A DNA stretch of 64,000 bases from Luteolibacter flavescens (GTDB lineage: Bacteria > Verrucomicrobiota > Verrucomicrobiia > Verrucomicrobiales > Akkermansiaceae): the NCBI RefSeq assembly GCF_025950085.1, contig NZ_JAPDDS010000002.1, positions 62,001 through 126,000 of the forward strand, read 5' to 3'. Positions 1-9,487 of the stretch are shown here, piece after piece. Position 1 is the first letter of the stretch; each line of letters opens with the position of its first letter. A program made the position numbers and the translations under genes. The notes under the pieces were generated by a model. That model ran no database searches and was not told the DNA's origin. It worked only from the letters and a program-made list of their open reading frames with translations.

Positions 1-3000
1 GTATTGGCGGAGTAGGTCATCGAGTTGCTCGCGTTGGCGAACGTGCTCGCGAAGAGCTCGCGGACCCCCACTTCCACATCCTTCATGGCGGTCGCCTTGT
101 TCAGGATGCTGTTCCCGCTGCCGGAGGGCGAAGACGCGAGGAAGGCATTGTAGAGGGTACCCGATTTGAGGGTCCCGTCTGCATTGAAGGCCGCGAATTC
201 CGCGGTCGGGCCGGGGACGGTGCTGCTGTTGATCTGCCGGATCGGCACATACATGTAGAGCGCGAGGTCCGGGCCATTGTAGCCTGCCGGATACAGCCTG
301 CCCGGGCCGACGGTGCCGTCATAGGGCTTGCCGAAGATCGTGATGAGCTGGTTGCGGTAGGAGAGGTCCTCCTGGAAGGTCGAGTTGCGGAACTCTTCCT
401 CGCTGTTGCCGATCTGGCGCAGCATCTGGGTGCTGGTATTCGCCTGATCCCAGACCTCGGTGGCATTCTCCATCATGCTGGAGGCGCGCTCGAAGATCTG
501 GTCGAAGTGCGAGCGGCGGTCGCCACCCGAGGCGTTCTCGATGAAGGCGGGCTCGATGTCGAACATCTGCGCTCCCTTGGCGAGGCCCAGCGGATTGTAG
601 CCGCGGTCGGCCTGGTCCATCGTGGACTGGATCGAGTTCAGGTTGGCCGAGATGACCGCGATGTCGCCATTGGACTGGCGGTCCACCTTGCGGATGCCAT
701 CGAGGGTCGTGTTCGGATGTTGCGAAGGCAGCAGCGCGTTTGCGGTGACCCAGTCGAAGTAGGCACCTTGGCCCGCACGGCGCGACCACTCGTCCACGCC
801 CCAGGCGCGGTCGGCATTGGTATCGGTATAGCCCTGCCACTGCGACTCGGGGTCGGCCACGTAGCGGTTGCGGTAGGTGAGATTCACGATCTCCGCGGCG
901 GCCTTCGCCTTCGCGGCGGCGGTGGTGGCGAACTTGCGCTCGTCGAGGAAGTCCACGCTCAGGACCACGTCCTGCAGGTTGTAGGACTCCGCGCGTGACA
1001 CCCAGTTGAATGCCGGGTGACGCAGCAGGTCGTAGGTCGAGCGCAATGCCGTGAGGTAGTGGCCCCACGCATCGCCGTGGCCCTGCGGGAACATCATCAT
1101 GGCGTCGTCTTCATTGATGAAGCCGTCGGCATTGATGTCGCTGATATTGTAGCTCGTCGCGTAAGCCGCTTCGCCCTCGCCCTTGGTGAAGTTCCAGAAG
1201 AGGCGATTATAGACCGGGCGGGCGAAGTAGTCATCCACACCGCGGAGCAGCGCGAGCTCCTCCTCGATCTGCGAGGACATCTGGTTCTGGAAGGTGAACA
1301 CCGACGTCGCGAGGCTGCCGTAGTCCGCGCTGTCGCTGCCGTGGCCGATGGTCGGGTCGCCGGCATCCACGTAGGCCTCGTTGCCGAGCAGCGTGTAGAA
1401 GTCGGAGATACGGGTGGCGGCAAGCTGCAGCGCGTTCGAGATCGCCGGCGTGGAGACCGGAGTCGAGAGATCGATGCTCAGGTTTCGTCCACGATTGAGG
1501 AGCGTCTGGTAGAGCTCGATCAGGCCGACATTCTCGATGACGTTCTTCGCGGGATTGAGCGCGACCGGGCCTTCGTAGCGGGCGCCGAACTGAGCCACCA
1601 TCGAGGCGAGCGTCGACGGAGCGTCGCCCTCGAAGTCGCGGATGCGGGCTTCGTAAGGATTCACCGCATCCAGCACGCGCTTGATCCAGCCCTGCGCGAG
1701 CTGCGCACGGAAGTCAGGGAAGCCGTCCAGGTCCGCATCCACGAAGGGCTGCGAGTTTCCTGCACCGGCCCAGGTGAAATTGACGCCCTGGCGACCGCCC
1801 GGCTGGGTCAGCTTCCAGTTGGTGCCGCTGACGTTGTCGTTCTTGTGGCGATAGCGTGCGAACCAGAAGGTATCGGCGAGCAGGGCCTCCGGAGCATTCG
1901 GATTTCCCTTCAGCGTGATCTGGTAGCGGGCCTTGCCAGCCTGTCCGCTGGGGTCCGGGAAGAGCTTCCATGGATTCGGCTGACCGGCCGGGATGAGGTC
2001 CGGCGGCGGCACGTTCAGGCTGCCATCGTCCGGGCGATACCACCACTCGAAGACCAGATCGTCGGCATTCGCACCGAAGTCACCGGTGGAGCGCAGGTTA
2101 ATGTTCTCGTCGAAGACATTGTCGGAGAGGACCGTCTGGACGGAGCCACGGTAGCGGTGCCTGCGGTCCACCTTGACGACGTGCGGCGTGATCGGCGATC
2201 CGCCGAGCGTCGGGTCGTTGTTCTCCACCACCGTGACCCAGCTCTCGTCCGGGAAGGGCGAGCCGCTGAGCAGCGTGCCGGTCGGATTGAGGAAATCACC
2301 GTTCGGCACCAGCGCGAGGCCCGGGCCGTAGGCGCGCATCGGCGTCGGAGTGGTGGTGGTCGGGTAGAGCACGTTGCCCAGCTCGTCCTTCAGGATCTTC
2401 CCGTCCGGACCGTAGCGGGGCAGTTTCATCAGGCCCGTGAGGTATTCGCCGGGGTTGCCGGGCAGGCCTTCGGGATTCCGCGAGGCATTGTAGAGGGCAT
2501 TGACGGCACTCGCCCACGAGGTGCGGGCGGAGGAGCTGACCTCCACCAGGGCGAGGATCGCGTCGCGCTCCTCCGTGGTCAGGATGTTCGGCTCGAGCGA
2601 ATAGACTGCCGGTGGCGAGGCGGTCAGCGTCGCATTACCAATGTCCTTGTCATTGAGCAGGCCGCTGAACTCCAGCACGCCCGGCACCTGGCTGGTGACG
2701 CCATTGACGGTGACGGGACGGGTGGAAAGCGGGTCGTAGCGCAGGCGCTTCTGCAGCGACGCGGGCAGGTCATTGAAGACATACTTACCCTGCTTCACCG
2801 TCGTGCGGCCGCTGGCGGGCTGCAGCTCGGAAGGGAAGCTGCCCACGGCGAGAGGAGCGAACCGCTTGTCGAGCGCCTGCACCACGCGGGCGGTCCAGCG
2901 GCTCTTCAACTGTGCGGGGATGGCATCCGGATTCAGCGAGTCGAAGACCACCTCGGCGGAAGCGAAGGCAGTGAGCTGGGGAAGGCCGGGCGTCTGGACG

Positions 3001-6000
3001 GTGGTCGAGACACCGTTGTTCACCACCACGCGCGTCGGATTGTCGGCGCGGTATTCGCCGCCGGAGAAGGTCAGCGTTTCACCGGCCTTCAGCACGGCAG
3101 GATTGTCCGGCCACTCGGACTTGTAGATGACGCGGGTGGGCAGATGCTGCTGGAGATTGCTCGCCACCGCGCTGGTCTTCACCGCGGAGGGGAGGAATGC
3201 GACGGAGTCGCCCACGCCCGGGACCTTCGGATTACGGGAAGCATCGTAGGCAGCGGTGTAGGTGGCGCCATTCTTGTCCACCTTCACGGGTGGGACCTGC
3301 ACCGTGGGCGGCCACCAGAAGTCGGGAGCGAGGGGATAGTAGAAGGAGACATTGAACCACGCCCTGTCGCCACCGGAGATCGACCAATAGGAGCCGCGCC
3401 AGTCTTCCCAATAGGTCTCTTGGGAAAGGATGTTGTTGCCAAAGGTCTCGGGAGCCGGGCTGGCACCGATGGCGACGCCGAGCGGGTAGAACGGGATGAC
3501 CGGCTCGCCTGCCTTCATCGAGACAAAGGGCTGGCTGCGCAGGCTGGTCGTGCTGGCCGTGAAGTTGTTGGCGAAGCGATACGCCGGGTTCTCACCGTTG
3601 GCGCTCTCCTTCTTCACCGCATACGCCTTCATCTTCACCTCGTCCGCGGCCACGTCGAAGAACTGGGCCAACACGTAGGGGTGCGAGGTGTAGCGCGCAT
3701 CCCCGTTGGTGACGGAGGGATTCGAATAATTCAGGTCGCCGGTACGCAGCGCGTAGATCGCGGGCGGGCGAGGCGAGACATCGAGGAAGCGCAGCGAAGG
3801 CGCGACCAGCGCGTGCTCTTCATTCGGGTTGTATCCCGGTGCGTTGAAGTCCGGCTGGTTGTAGATCTGCACGGCCTGGATCCGGGATGGATCGTAGGAC
3901 GTGGCCGCAGGAGTGGTGCCGATCGCCGGGGCGACGATCTGGTCCTGGTTGATGCCGTTCTTGCCATCGCTGCCGAGCTGGCTGGCGACGACGATCTGCG
4001 GCAGCGTATTCGCGGACGGCCACACGGGCTTGTAGATCCGCGAGACGTAGGGCCAGAGGATGGTATCATTGGTACGAGGGTCGTCGTACCAGACCACGAT
4101 CGGCAGTTCACGATCCGGCACGCCGGGGTGCTCGTTCACCGGGATGACCGGGCCGGGCAAGGCCGCCTTGTTCAGCACCTTCAGCGAGGAGGCATCGGCG
4201 CGCAGCAGGGCCATGTCATAGACATCTTTGGACGCGATGCCGTCCATCTTCCCGCCGTTGTAGATGAAAGGATTGTAGCGGGCCCGTCCGGAGAGATCCA
4301 GGACGTAGCCGGTGCCGAGATTCGCGCGGTCCACTGTTGGATCGAGGATCTTCTCACCGACGGTGACCTGCTTCGGCACGGGAGCCAGATCGACATCCCA
4401 GGGACGCGTATCGACCACGCGGACCTGGAGGAACTCACGGGGCTGGCCGCGGCCACCGCTCTGGAGCTGGGAGAACAGCAGCACCGAAATGCCGGGACGT
4501 TCGGTGATGAACTTCTTGTTCGCATCCACGGACGCACCGGCGGTGGAGTACTTGATCGACTTGAAGCTGAAGCTGTCCGTGGGGTCCGGATCGAGCGCGA
4601 CGGCGGGTGCCCCCTGAATGTGCGGGTAGTGACCGCGGATCTTGCGCGCGGAATCATTGGGAAGGGTCGCGACCACGCGGACTTCCACCGGATTGCTGGT
4701 CGGGCTATTGCCCGGACGCCATGGCACCGTGAAGCGGCCCGGGATGGTGGGGAAAAGCCGGGCACTCACCGGGTCCCACTCCGCCATCATCTCCGCACCC
4801 GGGGCAGCACCTCCGGGCGCGATTGCGATCGCCTCCGGAACCGCATTGATGATCGGGTTCGGCGCCTGCGTGAACATCGAGGCGTAGGCGGGGTAGTCCT
4901 CGAAGCAATGCTTGCCGATGATCACGTTCACCACGATGGCACCGGCTCCGTAGCGCCACATCATGCGGACGGGGCGCTGGAGATTCATGATCTCGTAGCC
5001 GAGCGAGGCTGCCGGGCCATTGCTCAGCCAGGTTGCCACCGGGCCACCATTGACCACCGCCGGGCTGCCGGTGGTGGGCAGGCTGCTGGACGGGTCGATC
5101 TCGCCCATGGCAGCGAAGTAGTAGCCGTCACCATTCACCCAGCCCGTCGCGGAAAGGCCGTTCTCGATCGGCTCCTTCTTCGCGGTGACCACCTTCACCC
5201 GCGTGCCGGGGTCGAACCACGAGACGCCGTCCTGCACGGTGCGGTCCACGTCGCCGCCGGGAGTGACTTCATAGACTTTCGCGAGGCCCACGCGGTTCGG
5301 GTCATCGGCATTGAGACGCACCCCGTACTGGATCTGCCAGACGTAGGTGATGCCCGCCGGGCCATACATCAGGAAATTCGGCTTCACCTGCTGGCGCGGC
5401 TCGACGGTCGGGAAATTGAACAACTTCACGTACGTCACATTGCGCCACAGCCCCTTCGCAACCGGAGCGGTGGTGAAGGGGACGTTCAGCGTGAAAGTGT
5501 TTCCGGCGACGGACTTGACCGTGAAGGTTCCGTTGTAGGCCGCTTCACTGCTGCCGGTGATCTCAATCGAGTCTCCCACCCGGACCGTGTGGGCCTGGGA
5601 ATTGGTCACCATCGTGTCGGTGCCATTCGCAGCATAGCTGATAACGGTGCCGACCCCCTGGGCGCGGATGTCCACCAGGTCCGGCGCGAGGCGGACGCTG
5701 TTCTGGGTGCTGCTGACAAGATTGTTCGGCGGGCCGTAGGCACGGTAGCCCTTCACCACGTGGCGGATGTCGAGGCCCGGGTGGCTGAAATTATCGAGCA
5801 CGAAGCCATCGATCTGCACGACCGGCTGGCTGCCCTTCAGCACCCACTGGCGGCTGGCCGGCGGGCTCGGATTACCCGAGGCATCCGATGCGAGGGGACC
5901 CGCCCACGGCGTGCCGGCGATGACCTCCTGGCTCTGGGTCTTGCTGAAGTCGTGGCGGACGGTCAGCGCATAGTAGTGCTGCCACTTCACCTGCACGTCG

Positions 6001-6851
6001 GTATCGCGCGAGATCTCGAAGTCGTAGTTCGTCGGGTCCGCGGTCTGTGCGATGTTGTTCACCGACATGCCGATCGCCACGAAGCGCTCCTCGGCCTGGT
6101 TCTTAACCGTCTCCGGGTCGGTGATGTACTGCGCGTGGATGTTCTTGAAGACTTCCGGCTGCGCGACGATCTGGATGCGGTCGCCATGAGCCACCTCGAT
6201 CCGGTTGTACTCGTTCTCGTTGGAGGCGATGACGATGCCGTCCCGCTTCACGACCACACCGCGGACTGGCGGACCGCCGCCTTCTTCCTCCGTGCTGATC
6301 ACTCGCAGGATGCGGCTGGGTCCACGGAAGGCGTAGGCATTCTGGTCATCCGGCAGCGGATTCGGGAAGCTCGGGAGCGTGCGCGAGGCCTTGGCCGCGC
6401 CAGACCATACCGTGGCGACCGAGTTCGGCGTGTTGCCACCCAGATTGAAGAAGACGTTCTTGTAGTTCTGGACGTCATTGTGCCCGTCGGTGTCCACGTC
6501 CACCTGGAAGCTGAAGGTCTCGCCCGGTCCGAAGTTCGTGAGATCAAACGCGACCTTGTCGCTCCGGTTCCCGCTCGTCGGCTCGGTGCGATTCGCCGTG
6601 CCACCTGGAGGAGGCGTTACGTTCTGCTGGTAGCCGTCGAAGTTCTTCGCGGTATTGCCGATGGTGAACTCGAAGCGGGTGATGTCCAGGTTCGGCGAGT
6701 TGTTCGTCACCGAGATCGTCGGCTCGTTCGTGTTGCCCTCGATCTTCACGGTGAAGAGAAGATCGGAGACGTCCGCCCGCGCGGTGGACGCGGCGGCGAG
6801 GCCCAGCAAGAGGCCGGCAAACAGCGTGCGGAATTTCGGAAGCGGGATCAT
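1..6851 (-). CDS. Giant secreted protein of unknown function (3' end beyond window)
   Basis: The frame is open from an ATG at 6851 to the window edge, giving at least 2,283 codons with no stop. It starts with a clear Sec signal peptide (MIPLPKFRTLFAGLLLGLAA, cleavage near ARA-DV), so the product is exported. The body is rich in Pro, Asn, Gly and aromatics, as in beta-rich extracellular modules. One FCCH-like repeat (HTVRVGDSIEITGSS, then YNG and NTFTLNVPF) lies near residues 410-470. An EF-hand/dockerin-like loop (DINADGFINEDDAMMM) lies near residue 1,900. No catalytic domain is recognised. It is the third gene of a same-strand trio, 35 bp after its neighbour, which carries the same repeat. 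The function is unknown; a structural or adhesion role at the surface is only inference. Confidence 0.85.
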   Translation of the reverse strand, partial: MIPLPKFRTLFAGLLLGLAAASTARADVSDLLFTVKIEGNTNEPTISVTNNSPNLDITRFEFTIGNTAKNFDGYQQNVTPPPGGTANRTEPTSGNRSDKVAFDLTNFGPGETFSFQVDVDTDGHNDVQNYKNVFFNLGGNTPNSVATVWSGAAKASRTLPSFPNPLPDDQNAYAFRGPSRILRVISTEEEGGGPPVRGVVVKRDGIVIASNENEYNRIEVAHGDRIQIVAQPEVFKNIHAQYITDPETVKNQAEERFVAIGMSVNNIAQTADPTNYDFEISRDTDVQVKWQHYYALTVRHDFSKTQSQEVIAGTPWAGPLASDASGNPSPPASRQWVLKGSQPVVQIDGFVLDNFSHPGLDIRHVVKGYRAYGPPNNLVSSTQNSVRLAPDLVDIRAQGVGTVISYAANGTDTMVTNSQAHTVRVGDSIEITGSSEAAYNGTFTVKSVAGNTFTLNVPFTTAPVAKGLWRNVTYVKLFNFPTVEPRQQVKPNFLMYGPAGITYVWQIQYGVRLNADDPNRVGLAKVYEVTPGGDVDRTVQDGVSWFDPGTRVKVVTAKKEPIENGLSATGWVNGDGYYFAAMGEIDPSSSLPTTGSPAVVNGGPVATWLSNGPAASLGYEIMNLQRPVRMMWRYGAGAIVVNVIIGKHCFEDYPAYASMFTQAPNPIINAVPEAIAIAPGGAAPGAEMMAEWDPVSARLFPTIPGRFTVPWRPGNSPTSNPVEVRVVATLPNDSARKIRGHYPHIQGAPAVALDPDPTDSFSFKSIKYSTAGASVDANKKFITERPGISVLLFSQLQSGGRGQPREFLQVRVVDTRPWDVDLAPVPKQVTVGEKILDPTVDRANLGTGYVLDLSGRARYNPFIYNGGKMDGIASKDVYDMALLRADASSLKVLNKAALPGPVIPVNEHPGVPDRELPIVVWYDDPRTNDTILWPYVSRIYKPVWPSANTLPQIVVASQLGSDGKNGINQDQIVAPAIGTTPAATSYDPSRIQAVQIYNQPDFNAPGYNPNEEHALVAPSLRFLDVSPRPPAIYALRTGDLNYSNPSVTNGDARYTSHPYVLAQFFDVAADEVKMKAYAVKKESANGENPAYRFANNFTASTTSLRSQPFVSMKAGEPVIPFYPLGVAIGASPAPETFGNNILSQETYWEDWRGSYWSISGGDRAWFNVSFYYPLAPDFWWPPTVQVPPVKVDKNGATYTAAYDASRNPKVPGVGDSVAFLPSAVKTSAVASNLQQHLPTRVIYKSEWPDNPAVLKAGETLTFSGGEYRADNPTRVVVNNGVSTTVQTPGLPQLTAFASAEVVFDSLNPDAIPAQLKSRWTARVVQALDKRFAPLAVGSFPSELQPASGRTTVKQGKYVFNDLPASLQKRLRYDPLSTRPVTVNGVTSQVPGVLEFSGLLNDKDIGNATLTASPPAVYSLEPNILTTEERDAILALVEVSSSARTSWASAVNALYNASRNPEGLPGNPGEYLTGLMKLPRYGPDGKILKDELGNVLYPTTTTPTPMRAYGPGLALVPNGDFLNPTGTLLSGSPFPDESWVTVVENNDPTLGGSPITPHVVKVDRRHRYRGSVQTVLSDNVFDENINLRSTGDFGANADDLVFEWWYRPDDGSLNVPPPDLIPAGQPNPWKLFPDPSGQAGKARYQITLKGNPNAPEALLADTFWFARYRHKNDNVSGTNWKLTQPGGRQGVNFTWAGAGNSQPFVDADLDGFPDFRAQLAQGWIKRVLDAVNPYEARIRDFEGDAPSTLASMVAQFGARYEGPVALNPAKNVIENVGLIELYQTLLNRGRNLSIDLSTPVSTPAISNALQLAATRISDFYTLLGNEAYVDAGDPTIGHGSDSADYGSLATSVFTFQNQMSSQIEEELALLRGVDDYFARPVYNRLFWNFTKGEGEAAYATSYNISDINADGFINEDDAMMMFPQGHGDAWGHYLTALRSTYDLLRHPAFNWVSRAESYNLQDVVLSVDFLDERKFATTAAAKAKAAAEIVNLTYRNRYVADPESQWQGYTDTNADRAWGVDEWSRRAGQGAYFDWVTANALLPSQHPNTTLDGIRKVDRQSNGDIAVISANLNSIQSTMDQADRGYNPLGLAKGAQMFDIEPAFIENASGGDRRSHFDQIFERASSMMENATEVWDQANTSTQMLRQIGNSEEEFRNSTFQEDLSYRNQLITIFGKPYDGTVGPGRLYPAGYNGPDLALYMYVPIRQINSSTVPGPTAEFAAFNADGTLKSGTLYNAFLASSPSGSGNSILNKATAMKDVEVGVRELFASTFANASNSMTYSAN

Positions 6852-6886
6852 GGGAAGGTGAGAGCGAAAGCGTGAGGGGGAGGAAC

Positions 6887-9457
6887 TCAGCGACCGTTGA
6901 GGGTATCGATCAGGCTGATGCGATGGAGCTGGAAGGTACCGGCCACCTTGAGGCCGATGTTCTTGGAAGGACCGAGCGGCTTGTGCAGACCGAAGATCTC
7001 CTCGGCATAGGTGCCGGAAATGCGATCCACGCCGTAGCCGGTGCGCGAGAGCATCTCACCGTCGGTCGCCTGGAAGCTGAGATTCACCAGGCGGCGGATG
7101 TCGATGCCGCTCGTGTGGTCCGGGTGGCGGCGGTGGCGGAAGGGATTGGTGGGATGATTCGCCGGGAGGACGATCTCCGTGGCGATCGAGTCGCCGAAAT
7201 CACCGGTCATCGGCAGCTCGGTCAGCAGGGAGCGCGCGGCTGTCGAGAGCACGGAGGAGAGCGCATTGATCGCGGCCTCCGTCGCCTTGTCCTTGATCGA
7301 GGCGGTCGTGGCCAGCAGGTCGGCCTTTTCCTTCAGCGCCGCGGTGGCCGCAGCTTCAGCGGCGATGGCCACGCTCCCGGAGAAGGTCGAGGAGCGGACA
7401 AAGTCGCTGTAGTCCGTGGATGGCGTGGCGGTCGCGCGAGGATAGCGCGCCACCGAGTCGGACAGCGCCGCGCGGCCCGCGGCCTCGGCCGCCGCGCCGA
7501 TCTCGATGGCCAGCGGTGATGCAGAAAGCGCGGCCTCGGCGATGATGCTCGAAAGCACGACCTCCAGCGCATCCGGTGCCCGCGTTTCAGGGAAGTCCGA
7601 TAGCTTGGTATTGGCAGCCTGGGTGCGTGCGGCGGCCACCTTTGCCACCTGGTCGAGCGCGGCGCGGATCGCGGCGGTCCTGCGCCACTGCCCGCCCGGG
7701 GCAGGTGCCCAGGTGCCCTTCACCCCGGGATCGCCCGTGGTGCTGTCCCACGGGATGCCGATGGAGAAGGTGCCGGAGTCGATAACCTCGACCACTTGCT
7801 CGCCATTGTAATCCTCCTTCGCGGAGCCCGAGATCACGATGCGGTCGCCGGTCGAGAGACCGTGGTTCGCGAAAGTGATACGCGTCGGCACGGAGGCCGG
7901 AGGGGCGATGCCGTCGATGGCCTTCGGCAGGTCCCAGCTTCCCTTGACCGCCGGATTTCCGCCAAAGACGACCGGGATGGTGAATGAATCGGCATCGATG
8001 CGGGTGATGACCTTCGACCCGTTGTAGGACGCCTGGCCGGAGCCTTGGATGTCGATGGCTTGGCCGTTGTTCAGGCCATGGTTCGGGCTGACGACCTTGA
8101 GCAGGGTGCCGCCCGGCGCGCTTTCGAAATTCGTGATGCTGCCCGACTTCACCGACCACAGACCGCGGTCCACCGGATCGGACGAGAACACCACCGGGAT
8201 GGTGAAGGTATTCGCATCCACCACGGTGATGAGATGGCTGCCATTGTAGCCGGCGAGCGAGCCACGCACCGTGATGCGGGTGCCGTCGGCGAGGCCGTGG
8301 GCGGGCGAGGTCACACGGACCGGAGCGATCTGGTCGGATGCCGCGAAGCCACCGATGGCACCGCCCGTCACAAAAGGCGTGGCGAGGCGGATCTTGTTGT
8401 CATCGATGCGGGTGACCTTGTGCAGGCCATTGTAGGAAGACAGCCCTGCCCCCTGGATCGCGATCTCATCCCCAGTGACCAGACCGTGCGCGGGCGAGAC
8501 GGCAGCCACCGCTGCTCCGCCATTGGCAGTTTCAAATCCGGTGATCGGAGCGAAGGGGATGCTCTCCGCAGTGCTCGCGGCCTTCGCGGCGGCATCGGTG
8601 ATGGCATCTCCGATCAGCTCGCTGGCGAGGAAACGCTCGTAGCCCTGGCTCGTCTCGATGAAGGAGGCGGCGGCATTCAGGGCCGCTTGCTCGCGCTGCT
8701 GCTGCGTGGCCGTGGAAGGCAGGGCGGCAAGCGTGGCCTGGATCGCGTCGAGGACCTCGGTCCCGCGCGTGTCCTGATAGAAAGAGCCGCTCTTGAGTGC
8801 GTCTGCCGCGGTGCGCGCAGCAGAGGTGGATCCACCATTCGCGATCGCGCGGACCTTCGTCGCATCGAGATGATTCCTGAGAAAGGTGGTGAAAGCCTGG
8901 GCCGCGTCCGCTTGGGCGATCACGGGGGTGGCGGCATTCTGGGCAGCGGTCTTGATGGTGGCCTTCGTCGCGCCCGACTGGGTCGCGGCGGTGGCAGCGG
9001 CGGAGGCGGCACGCTCGATGACGGCATTCACGGCCGCGGTCGCCTTCGCATCGCCGAAGTCGAAGACCGCGCTGGAGATGCGGGTGGCCGCCTGTGGAGG
9101 GAAGGAGCCGTAGAGCCGCTCATCCGTCACCAGCGCCATATCGCTCTCCGTCTTTTGCAGGTCGGCCTTGCGGGCGAGGATGGCCACCTGCTTCAGCAGG
9201 CTGGCACGTCCCATCGCATCGACGTGGACGATCACGCGGAAATTCGCAGCGTCGAAGGTCGGCGTCGGCGTGGCCGGGTCGGGTGCGCGCGGGATATTCT
9301 GCGCGTCGAGCGGCACGGTCACCTCGTTGACCTTGCCGAGCGCCACTTCCCCCACCCAGAGGCCGCGGTACGGGCTGGATTCGGCGGAGGAATTCACCGC
9401 GGCTGCGGTCCAAAAGGCACACGCCAGCAACGAGGAGAGAGAAAAAGACAGCTTCAT
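6887..9457 (-). CDS. Secreted repeat protein with Ala-rich helices and four FCCH-like repeats
   Basis: 856 aa with an N-terminal signal peptide (MKLSFSLSSLLACAFWTAAA). The mature protein opens with PYRGLWVGEVALGKVNEVTV, then an Ala-rich, probably helical stretch (about 130-300). Four repeats follow (about 305-590) of the form HGL..GD.I.I.G...YNG...V..ID..TF.IPV..., ending in KGxW; they resemble the E1_FCCH-type fold seen in prokaryotic surface and phage proteins. A second Ala-rich segment leads to a C-terminal block with PFRHRRHPDHTSGIDI and GTYAEEIFGLHKPLG. The N- and C-terminal blocks may form one domain split by the insert. It lies 35 bp upstream of the giant gene and 30 bp downstream of the 347-aa gene, so co-transcription is likely. 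No enzymatic motif was recognised. Confidence 0.85.
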   Translation of the reverse strand: MKLSFSLSSLLACAFWTAAAVNSSAESSPYRGLWVGEVALGKVNEVTVPLDAQNIPRAPDPATPTPTFDAANFRVIVHVDAMGRASLLKQVAILARKADLQKTESDMALVTDERLYGSFPPQAATRISSAVFDFGDAKATAAVNAVIERAASAAATAATQSGATKATIKTAAQNAATPVIAQADAAQAFTTFLRNHLDATKVRAIANGGSTSAARTAADALKSGSFYQDTRGTEVLDAIQATLAALPSTATQQQREQAALNAAASFIETSQGYERFLASELIGDAITDAAAKAASTAESIPFAPITGFETANGGAAVAAVSPAHGLVTGDEIAIQGAGLSSYNGLHKVTRIDDNKIRLATPFVTGGAIGGFAASDQIAPVRVTSPAHGLADGTRITVRGSLAGYNGSHLITVVDANTFTIPVVFSSDPVDRGLWSVKSGSITNFESAPGGTLLKVVSPNHGLNNGQAIDIQGSGQASYNGSKVITRIDADSFTIPVVFGGNPAVKGSWDLPKAIDGIAPPASVPTRITFANHGLSTGDRIVISGSAKEDYNGEQVVEVIDSGTFSIGIPWDSTTGDPGVKGTWAPAPGGQWRRTAAIRAALDQVAKVAAARTQAANTKLSDFPETRAPDALEVVLSSIIAEAALSASPLAIEIGAAAEAAGRAALSDSVARYPRATATPSTDYSDFVRSSTFSGSVAIAAEAAATAALKEKADLLATTASIKDKATEAAINALSSVLSTAARSLLTELPMTGDFGDSIATEIVLPANHPTNPFRHRRHPDHTSGIDIRRLVNLSFQATDGEMLSRTGYGVDRISGTYAEEIFGLHKPLGPSKNIGLKVAGTFQLHRISLIDTLNGR

Positions 9458-9487
9458 GTCGCGAAGGAGGAGAGGGAAGAGATCAGA

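Noticed and set aside
1017-6875. A plus-strand open frame of 1,952 codons opposite the giant secreted protein gene.
   Set aside because: Its translation has no family motif and is rich in Arg/His/Val-type antisense composition, while the minus-strand frame has a signal peptide and coherent domains. It is an antisense shadow of GC-rich coding DNA.
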